NCBI GenBank assembly: GCA_002455215.1
Contig: DKKK01000077.1
Location: 3,069 to 15,460, forward strand
Origin: Anaerolineales bacterium UBA6668
GTDB taxonomy: Bacteria > Chloroflexota > Anaerolineae > Anaerolineales > UBA6668
Direction of reading: 5' to 3'
Length of the DNA: 12,392 bases
Below the pieces are notes generated by a model. It had not been told where the DNA came from. It was given only the letters and a program-made list of their open reading frames with translations, and ran no database searches. This document shows positions 7,593 through 12,392 of this stretch, one piece after another. Each line of letters starts with the position of its first letter. The stretch's first letter is position 1. A program made the translations under genes and the position numbers.

Positions 7593-8334
7593 AAGTGGAT
7601 TCGGTTTTTTCTGCGTCTTGTTCGCCAGTGATTGCCAAGTAACTGATACTCAACGCTAACATCAAGTCTAAACCAGCCAGAAAAGCAAATACCGCTAAAG
7701 AGGGTTCTACCGCAGTATAAAAGATTTGAAAGCCCCACAAGATGGAAAATAAACCCATACCTGTTTTGAGCGCTTCTTCTGTCAGCCCAATCATTAATAC
7801 GCCCATACCAATTAGAAAAAATGTTGCCAATAAGATGGGCTGGTCAATGTTTGGAAAGGGAAAAGTGGTATTGTTAACGATTTGCCAAGCAATCAGGAGC
7901 ACTAAGAGCGAAGCCAAGCCACGAAAAAGCACGCCAGAAAAGGTGGAGCCGTGGTCACGCTTGGGTTTTGTCGCTTCCAGTTCGGGTAATTGCAAATCGG
8001 ATATTTTGATTGCTGGTAATTGAGTGGTGTCCGTCTCAATGATTGAGTCAGCTTCGATTAAGCGAGTGGGCTTGTAGCGCAATTGCCGGATTGTTACGGC
8101 ATATACAGTGGCTACCAAAATACCGACTATCACTTTTACAATTGCCAAACGCGGCGGCACGATTTGTGCAAAAAACAAACCCACCAAGACCACCTGAACG
8201 ATGAACGAGAGCAAAAGTACGCGCCTTTCCCGGAACATCATCAACAATGCACCACAAATGACCAAGCCAAACAATGCCCAGCCACTGCTGACACGCGCGG
8301 CATTCACAATCATGGTTTCTAAATACGTTATCAT
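7582..8334 (-). CDS. HyfE/NuoK-like small membrane subunit
   Basis: This 250-residue membrane protein lies between two NuoL/M/N-type genes. Residues 15-83 hold three membrane segments. A polar, charged linker runs from about 86 to 130, and one more segment lies at 135-153. Residues 166-236 hold three final segments with the HyfE/NuoK look: FFLIGMGVLMIGLTEEALKT, a short P-x-LAV turn and GLDLMLALSIS. The two three-segment units align without gaps at an offset of 150 residues, so the protein may be an internal duplication. HyfE of hydrogenase-4 is about 216 residues and has a similar outline. Its C-terminal membrane glutamate, expected near residue 200, appears to be missing here (SILWGFQIF). 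An AGGAG sequence overlapping the upstream stop lies about 12 bases before the ATG. Its position before a NuoN/HyfF-type gene matches hyfE-hyfF. The family call is moderate because such small membrane proteins diverge fast. Confidence 0.65.
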   Translation of the reverse strand: MITYLETMIVNAARVSSGWALFGLVICGALLMMFRERRVLLLSFIVQVVLVGLFFAQIVPPRLAIVKVIVGILVATVYAVTIRQLRYKPTRLIEADSIIETDTTQLPAIKISDLQLPELEATKPKRDHGSTFSGVLFRGLASLLVLLIAWQIVNNTTFPFPNIDQPILLATFFLIGMGVLMIGLTEEALKTGMGLFSILWGFQIFYTAVEPSLAVFAFLAGLDLMLALSISYLAITGEQDAEKTESTYAN

Positions 8335-8349
8335 TTAAACAGGATGCTC

Positions 8350-10002
8350 CTATTGATTTGCCGCGAACAACAGCCAAATGAGCAAAGCAATCAGCAGTGC
8401 CCAAATTTCGCCACCATCCCCTTCCAAGATGCTCCCTGTGGTGTAGATGACTGACCGAGCGCCATCAATCCAATCACCCACTTGACGATTGGTGTTTTTA
8501 ACCCGCACTCGCAGAGAATCGAATAAGGTGGTTTCGCGCCAACTGCGGGCAAAATGATCAAAATACCAAATGGCAACAGCCGCCAGCGCACTCAGCACGA
8601 CCAGCACAACCCCCATCACCCCAGCCTGCCCGACCACAGCCAAAAAACCCGGGGTGTTGGGCTGTCCGATGAACCTGCCAAGCATACTCGGCGATAACCC
8701 AAAGGCAATGCCCAAAAAGGCGGGCACGCCTACCACCAAGCTCTGCAAAACAACCGCTACCAGTGTAGGTGAAGACTGCATTTCTTCTTCATCATTAAAT
8801 ACGACACGCAGATAACCCGCCAAGAGCATGGTCTGTGAAAGGACGAAGATGAGTAGCACCAGCCAGTTACCAGCTTTTAGGATGCCTGCAAAGGTCAGCC
8901 AGAAACCGATAAAGCCAACGGTAAACGGCGCACCGAGTAGGATGACTGTTCCCAAAAGGGGGAATAGTTGTAAAAAGTTGTTATTGGGCTGGTTTTGGGA
9001 GAAGAATAAAGCCGAGCTACCAAAAATCATGGCTAGCGCCGAACTAAGTACTGCCACCGAGCGCATTTCGCCCGCATAAACAATGGTTAACATGAGTAAG
9101 CCGCTATATGCCAACAATACGGATGGAAACCCTTCACGGCGTTCGCGCAATGCCCAGAACTGAAAGGCGGCAATGATAACCACCACACAAGCGGCGGTAA
9201 TGAGCAGGTTTTTTACCCAACCATCGGGTTCCAAAGTCTGCACCAGTGTCAACACTTTTACTGCCAGAACAAGCGGCGCAATGCGGAACAATACACCAAA
9301 CTCGGCGGGAAAATTCCCCCCTTCTCCACCGACTACGGGGAAAGGATAGGCGCTCAAACGCAGGAGAGATGCGATAACAAGGAAGGTGCTGGCTTGGGCA
9401 GGTACAGTAATGACCGAGAACGAGCCATTAGTACCTTGATTAAGCGTGATTAATGCGGCAAACAGCACCATGACAGATGCGGCTAAGTTTAATGCCAATG
9501 CGAATACACTTCTGCCGATGCGAATTTGGATATCATCTTGATTGTTTTGTCCGGCAATGGTCACCAATGCAAAGCTGATGAAGGCGATAACATCCAGCAC
9601 CGCCCACGCTAAGACCAACGTGGAGAAGCTATCTGCCATGATGCCAAACAGTGCCGCCGCCGCCGCCAACAGCCCGGCAAAAACCGGAAAAAGCGGCTTG
9701 TGTTGAAAATCTGCATTGTAACGGGCTAATACAGCGATAACCAGAACTAAGAAAGCCACACCCAATAGCCAAGCGCTTGCATTTTGGGTGAGTTCCAAAC
9801 CCGCGCCAAACATATCTACGGGGACCCACTTCGAAACAGTCACCGTACTTGGCAAGAAGAAAAAGCCCACCAATAAAATCACAAACGCAATACCACTAAA
9901 CACATTGGAGAGTAGTCCAGCCAAGCGAAAGGACGGTACCAACCCTAATAATGTGGTGAAAGCCCCAACTAACAAGAAAAATATGGGTAAAAGTATGAGC
10001 AT
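8350..10002 (-). CDS. Proton-translocating membrane subunit, NuoL/M-like (divergent)
   Basis: This first gene of the membrane operon encodes 550 residues with about 14 membrane segments. The NuoL/M/N fold is suggested by FGIMADSFSTLVLAWAVLD (119-137), the equivalent of the DN..TL..fWElm region, and by LLRLSAYPFPVVGGEGG (213-229), the place of GKSAQLPLHTWLPDA. The usual TM5 glutamate appears as Asp137 and the TM7 lysine as Arg215, both conservative; the PLHxWLPDA consensus itself is largely lost. The C-terminus has a charged helix (about 480-520) and a final segment after LEGDGGEIWALL, a tail I associate with Chloroflexota members of this family. A loop at about 405-413 carries DEEEM. The ATG at 10000-10002 has no Shine-Dalgarno sequence and no nearby alternative start. 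Fifteen bases separate the gene from the HyfE-like gene. The partner catalytic complex is unknown. Confidence 0.8.
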   Translation of the reverse strand: MLILLPIFFLLVGAFTTLLGLVPSFRLAGLLSNVFSGIAFVILLVGFFFLPSTVTVSKWVPVDMFGAGLELTQNASAWLLGVAFLVLVIAVLARYNADFQHKPLFPVFAGLLAAAAALFGIMADSFSTLVLAWAVLDVIAFISFALVTIAGQNNQDDIQIRIGRSVFALALNLAASVMVLFAALITLNQGTNGSFSVITVPAQASTFLVIASLLRLSAYPFPVVGGEGGNFPAEFGVLFRIAPLVLAVKVLTLVQTLEPDGWVKNLLITAACVVVIIAAFQFWALRERREGFPSVLLAYSGLLMLTIVYAGEMRSVAVLSSALAMIFGSSALFFSQNQPNNNFLQLFPLLGTVILLGAPFTVGFIGFWLTFAGILKAGNWLVLLIFVLSQTMLLAGYLRVVFNDEEEMQSSPTLVAVVLQSLVVGVPAFLGIAFGLSPSMLGRFIGQPNTPGFLAVVGQAGVMGVVLVVLSALAAVAIWYFDHFARSWRETTLFDSLRVRVKNTNRQVGDWIDGARSVIYTTGSILEGDGGEIWALLIALLIWLLFAANQ

Positions 10003-10009
10003 AGCTGTT

Positions 10010-10038
10010 ATTTTACACTGAATATGTGGGTTTGCGAA
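10010..10038 (-). promoter_or_regulatory. Putative promoter of the three-gene membrane operon
   Basis: Read on the - strand, TTCGCA (10033-10038), a 17-bp spacer and TAAAAT (10010-10015) fit a housekeeping promoter (4/6 and 5/6 matches to consensus). The -10 ends only 7 bases before the ATG, so the transcript would be leaderless or nearly so. This agrees with the absence of a ribosome-binding site. It is a by-eye call. Confidence 0.4.
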
Positions 10039-10097
10039 ACGTTTGAGAAATTTCTATACGCTTTCTCAAAGGATGTTCATTTTTCACGGAGTGCATG

Positions 10098-10106
10098 TGC
10101 TATACT
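10098..10106 (+). promoter_or_regulatory. Extended -10 promoter element before the DUF309 gene
   Basis: TGCTATACT is a good extended -10 motif (TGnTATAAT with one change). The -35 position (10078-10083) is poor, as is common with extended -10 promoters. A transcript starting near 10113 would give a leader of about 77 bases to the ATG at 10190. It would exclude the upstream TTG at 10043 as a start. A second, weaker pair (TTGCGA 10032-10037, TATACG 10055-10060) lies upstream. Confidence 0.4.
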
Positions 10107-10189
10107 TACCATTGGCACGGTTTCATATTGTGCTTTTGGCTGATAGAAAAGCCGCATCACTCCCGCAGAATGGTCATTTTGAAAGCCCC

Positions 10190-11053
10190 ATGCCCACTCC
10201 TACCATCGTTTGTTTTACCTTACCCGAAGGCGTAGCGCCAAGTTTGGCGGAAGCGTTGCAAAGCCTGGGTTGGGAAAAAGTCTCGGCTTTGGGTTGGGTT
10301 GAGTCGGCTGAGCAATTTCCACAACTACAGGGTGAGCCATTGCTTGGCAATTATGGCGCGTGGGTACGCTTCTTGGCGGAAACTTACCCGGTGTTGCTGG
10401 TGGTACAAATGGAAGATTTTGCCACATGGCGCGATTGGGTAGCTATTGCAAAAAGCACCGCCGCCACACGCCGCATTCCGGTTCTTGCACTGCACCAAGG
10501 GCAATCGCCCCGTACCCCTACCCACATACAAGAGCAAGCCAAACAGGTTGGTGTGGACCAATTGTTGGATGTTACTTCATTTAATAAGCTGACTAGCCTA
10601 CACCTGCAAGCCATTGCCCGCCTGCCAAACCGGTCAGCAATTTGTGATGCCTGTGAGAAGCCCCTACCCGCGCTGGCGCTTTCCGGCATCCGAGCGTTTA
10701 ATCGCGGCGAATACTATGCCGCCCATGACGACTTGGAGGCGGCTTGGGTAGAAGAAGCAAATGAAGTACGCGAAATGTACCGGGCAATTTTGCAAATTGG
10801 CATTGCTTTTCATCAAATCCAACGTGGCAATTTGCGCGGGGCGGCAAAGATGTTTTTGCGGGCAAAGCAATGGTTTGCCATCTTGCCTGACCAGTGCCAA
10901 GGGCTAGACCTGGCACAGCTACGCGACTGCTCCCAACAAGCCGAGCAGTACTTGCTTACCCTGCTAAATGCTCCCCACCTACCCCAAACCTTTCCACAGG
11001 CTTTATTTCCCAAAATTTCTTTTATCTCTGCCGCCCCTGAAGCACTTCCTTAA
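10190..11053 (+). CDS. DUF309 protein with degenerate receiver-like N-terminal domain
   Basis: The frame is open from a TTG at 10043, but I place the start at ATG 10190 (287 residues). The protein then begins TPTIVCFTLPEG, a natural first beta strand, while the 49 residues before it show no domain character and overlap a promoter-like element. The ribosome-binding site is weak (GAAAG). Residues 1-145 look like a CheY-type alpha/beta domain: strand VLLVVQM, then a helix, RRIPVLAL and AKQVGVDQLLD. The phosphoacceptor Asp is not present at the end of the VLLVVQM strand. A CDAC pair (152-155) marks the linker. Residues 166-235 are the DUF309 helical domain: FNRGEYYAAHDDLEAAW (His179, Glu183), then YRAILQIGIAFHQIQRGNLRGAAKMF. 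The function of DUF309 is unknown; its His/Glu-rich helices are strongly conserved. The gene is divergent from the membrane operon and convergent with the TM2-like gene. Confidence 0.8.
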   Translation: MPTPTIVCFTLPEGVAPSLAEALQSLGWEKVSALGWVESAEQFPQLQGEPLLGNYGAWVRFLAETYPVLLVVQMEDFATWRDWVAIAKSTAATRRIPVLALHQGQSPRTPTHIQEQAKQVGVDQLLDVTSFNKLTSLHLQAIARLPNRSAICDACEKPLPALALSGIRAFNRGEYYAAHDDLEAAWVEEANEVREMYRAILQIGIAFHQIQRGNLRGAAKMFLRAKQWFAILPDQCQGLDLAQLRDCSQQAEQYLLTLLNAPHLPQTFPQALFPKISFISAAPEALP

Positions 11054-11054
11054 A

Positions 11055-11087
11055 GCAAACAGCCCATGAGAGTTCACAGGCTGTTGC
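11055..11087. terminator. Hairpin between convergent genes, possible bidirectional terminator
   Basis: GCAAACAGCC (11055-11064) pairs with GGCTGTTGC (11079-11087) with one bulged base, and TGA-GAGT-TCA extends the stem inside the loop. It sits just after the DUF309 stop and 19 bases before the end of the opposite gene. Neither side has a proper T run (TTTGCTTTAA on the - strand at best), so termination efficiency is doubtful. Confidence 0.45.
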
Positions 11088-11105
11088 AAATGCGATGCCC
11101 AAGTG

Positions 11106-12140
11106 CTAGCTGACGAAATCAGGGCTGGTTTTGGTGTACTGGTGCAAATAATATGCCGAAACCGCAAGTGCCGCGATGTTAAGCGGGATATGACAGCAAA
11201 GGGTAAAGCCTCCGGTAAATTTTAGGGTAGCAATATCCACGCAAATCATGATGCCATTAAAGACAAAATAGCCGACCAATAGCAACACGCCTTCCGTAGT
11301 TTTGCCAGCATACAGCCAGCCGATGCCTAAGAAGCCGAAGAAGCCAGCGACCAACTCTAAGATTAAGGCAATGCCACGATCTTTGCCAGTCGCTGACGGT
11401 GTGCCAGCCGATGGCGTATAGGAAGGTGGAGGGGGTGGCGGGATAGCGGGCAAAGCAGGTGGCGGAGCATCCGGCATTGGTGGCAGGTCGGGCATAGCCG
11501 GGCGCGGAATATCGCTGGAGCCACTTTCGCCAATAAATGCGTACACATCATTCACCTTGACTGGTTCGGGTGTGCTTTCAATTGCCTGAAGCGGTTCAGC
11601 GCTCACTTCAACGCTAGGTGGGAGCGTTTCTTCTTCCACAATAGCCTGCAAATCATCTACTGCCCCTTCGATAACATCTGCGGGCTTGGCGATTTCTGCT
11701 GGCAGGTCGGGACGCACTGCGATGATGGTTGCCATTTCACCAGCGGATTCCATCACCGCCGATTCTGCAACTTCTACGGGAATTTCAGGCACATCCACCG
11801 CTGCAGAAATTTCGGGCAATTCTATTGGCTGTGGTACGGCTGGAATTTCAGCGGGAGCAGGCACTTCTACGGCGGGAATCTCCGGGCGCTTGACTACCAC
11901 TGTAGCTTGGGAAGATAGGTCTTCAAGCGGGGTCAACGCTACCACAGTGGGTTCAACTTGGCTGGCATCCGGCAGGGTTGGGCGCTTGGCAATGACGGTA
12001 GCACCAGAGTCAAGATTGATGGCTGGCGCATCCAACACAGTGGCATCTGCATCTTTTGCTTCGAATTCCGGCAAATGAATTTCCAACTGGGTGGGTTGGT
12101 CATTTTCGGGGGTAGGGATATTGGGGTCTACATCATTCAT
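11106..12140 (-). CDS. Membrane protein: acidic Pro-rich repeat region plus TM2-like domain
   Basis: I start this 344-residue protein at the ATG at 12138-12140, which has GGAG six bases upstream. The frame also allows a TTG nine codons earlier, with no ribosome-binding site. Residues 1-252 are hydrophilic and probably disordered, rich in Glu, Pro, Ala and Val. They contain three copies of AT[VI][IV]xxRPx[LI]P, at 47-57, 79-89 and 137-147, plus related ATVLDAP (33-39) and PTVVALTPL (64-72). A proline-rich stretch at 211-243 includes PPPPPP (234-239). Residues 256-334 hold the membrane part. GIALILELVAGFFGFLGIGW followed by LYAGKTTEG resembles a TM2 domain, then come LLLVGYFVFNGIMICVDIA and a final segment IPLNIAALAVSAYYL. 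There is no signal peptide, so the long region is probably cytoplasmic. TM2 domains have no single known function. The threonine repeats could be kinase or FHA targets, which is speculation. Confidence 0.75.
   Translation of the reverse strand: MNDVDPNIPTPENDQPTQLEIHLPEFEAKDADATVLDAPAINLDSGATVIAKRPTLPDASQVEPTVVALTPLEDLSSQATVVVKRPEIPAVEVPAPAEIPAVPQPIELPEISAAVDVPEIPVEVAESAVMESAGEMATIIAVRPDLPAEIAKPADVIEGAVDDLQAIVEEETLPPSVEVSAEPLQAIESTPEPVKVNDVYAFIGESGSSDIPRPAMPDLPPMPDAPPPALPAIPPPPPPSYTPSAGTPSATGKDRGIALILELVAGFFGFLGIGWLYAGKTTEGVLLLVGYFVFNGIMICVDIATLKFTGGFTLCCHIPLNIAALAVSAYYLHQYTKTSPDFVS
11700..12002 (-). repeat. Three-copy ATVI-RP-LP repeat within the TM2-like protein gene
   Basis: Three 11-residue units, ATVIAKRPTLP (11970-12002), ATVVVKRPEIP (11874-11906) and ATIIAVRPDLP (11700-11732), share Ala-Thr, two aliphatic residues, Arg-Pro and a final Pro. 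Spacing is 32 and 58 residues. The conservation of a central Thr and Arg-Pro within otherwise low-complexity sequence suggests a short linear motif. Confidence 0.7.
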
Positions 12141-12146
12141 GGTTTT

Positions 12147-12150
12147 CTCC
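12147..12150 (-). promoter_or_regulatory. Ribosome-binding site choosing the ATG at 12140
   Basis: GGAG on the - strand lies six bases before the ATG at 12138-12140. The upstream in-frame TTG at 12165-12167 has only AGCG/TAGC-like sequence before it, so the shorter protein is preferred. Confidence 0.65.
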
Positions 12151-12331
12151 AAAGATGGGTTATTCAAGCTAGGCGCTGGTTTTTGGTTCTATTCGGCACG
12201 GTTCGGATTTTCACCTTTTCTAAAAGAGAACGTGCGTCTAATACAACTTGCAGAAAAAATGTAAAAGAAACGATAGCAAAGCGCTGTGTTCTTTTTTATT
12301 CTATCATCTAATACGCCGAAGACCTGACGAA

Positions 12332-12377
12332 AGTTGCAAAATTGCCAAAAGATCGTACAAGATTCCTTTTTGCAACT
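12332..12377. repeat. 10-bp inverted repeat at the right edge
   Basis: AGTTGCAAAA (12332-12341) and TTTTGCAACT (12368-12377) are perfect reverse complements around a 26-base spacer. No T run follows on the + strand; C-rich sequence does instead. It may be an operator pair for the TM2-like gene, or the hairpin of a gene beyond the window. Confidence 0.5.
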
Positions 12378-12392
12378 CTGCCCCCCCTTCTT

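Larger units (their letters stand above)
12141..12392. other. Non-coding right edge: leader and promoter region of the TM2-like gene
   Basis: I find no convincing gene in these 252 bases. On the - strand TTTACA (complement of 12257-12262), about 16 bases before TATTAG, is a possible but weak promoter; several other AT-rich pairs are about as good, so I do not choose among them. The outer part holds an inverted repeat described separately. Confidence 0.4.

Noticed and set aside
7742..8023. 93-codon + strand frame inside the HyfE-like gene
   Set aside because: It is antisense to a membrane-protein gene, and its Lys/Ser/Pro-rich product is typical of the reverse complement of hydrophobic coding sequence.
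6171..10002. DAB-type inorganic carbon transporter or a full complex I / hydrogenase-4 operon
   Set aside because: No DabA (DUF2309) gene, and no catalytic, Fe-S or NuoH-type gene, is present between the flanking complete genes.
10043..10189. N-terminal extension of the DUF309 protein from TTG 10043
   Set aside because: The extra 49 residues show no domain character, and the stretch contains an extended -10 promoter element; ATG 10190 begins a natural beta strand.
11686..12078. 130-codon Ser/Thr/Ala-rich + strand frame
   Set aside because: It is the reverse complement of the Glu/Pro/Val-rich repeat region; its apparent repeats only reflect that region.
12141..12167. Start of the TM2-like protein at TTG 12167
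   Set aside because: It has no ribosome-binding site, whereas the ATG at 12140 has GGAG at six bases.
1..12392. CRISPR arrays, tRNA or rRNA genes, insertion sequences, phage genes
   Set aside because: I found no spaced direct repeats, no cloverleaf-like sequence in the short intergenic gaps and no transposase or integrase motifs.

Overview
The window looks like chromosomal DNA of a free-living bacterium with roughly balanced base composition. Chloroflexota (Anaerolineae or a related class) is my best guess. It rests on three things: a two-domain DUF309 protein, the LEGDGG-type C-terminus of a complex I-like membrane subunit, and the general style of the proteins. This is inference from family resemblance, not a marker gene. 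I see no rRNA, tRNA, CRISPR array, transposase or phage gene. Coding density is very high. No gene-free stretch exceeds 300 bases; the longest is the right-hand edge (12141-12392).

Left part (1-2648, + strand): the 3' end of a NarL/LuxR-type response regulator, cut by the window edge, overlaps by 8 bp a large polytopic membrane histidine kinase with a HisKA_3-type core. They form one two-component operon. The kinase runs tail to tail into a pyrimidine-nucleoside phosphorylase gene (2657-3955, -), only 8 bp away. Across a 115-bp AT-rich divergent promoter region, the phosphorylase faces a 666-residue fusion protein (4071-6071, +). The fusion joins an MTA/SAH/adenosine-deaminase-like amidohydrolase to a C-terminal CYTH (triphosphate tunnel) domain, which I find the most unusual protein here. 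The divergent pair suggests a nucleoside salvage or catabolism theme. A strong rho-independent terminator closes the fusion gene at 6103-6150.

Middle part (6171-10002, - strand): three tightly packed membrane-protein genes form one operon. In transcription order they are a 550-residue NuoL/M-like subunit, a 250-residue HyfE/NuoK-like subunit and a 473-residue NuoN/HyfF-like subunit. Family order matches hyfD-hyfE-hyfF of hydrogenase-4. However, no catalytic, quinone-site, Fe-S or hydrogenase gene is present, and a complete, unrelated gene flanks each side. Several canonical proton-path residues are changed. This is an orphan proton (or Na+) translocating module of unknown partner.

Right part (10043-12392): a divergently transcribed DUF309 protein with a degenerate receiver-like N-terminal domain converges on a membrane protein. 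That protein has a long acidic, proline-rich N-terminal region carrying three ATVI-type repeats and a C-terminal TM2-like membrane domain. The last 250 bases are the leader and promoter region of this gene and contain one 10-bp inverted repeat.
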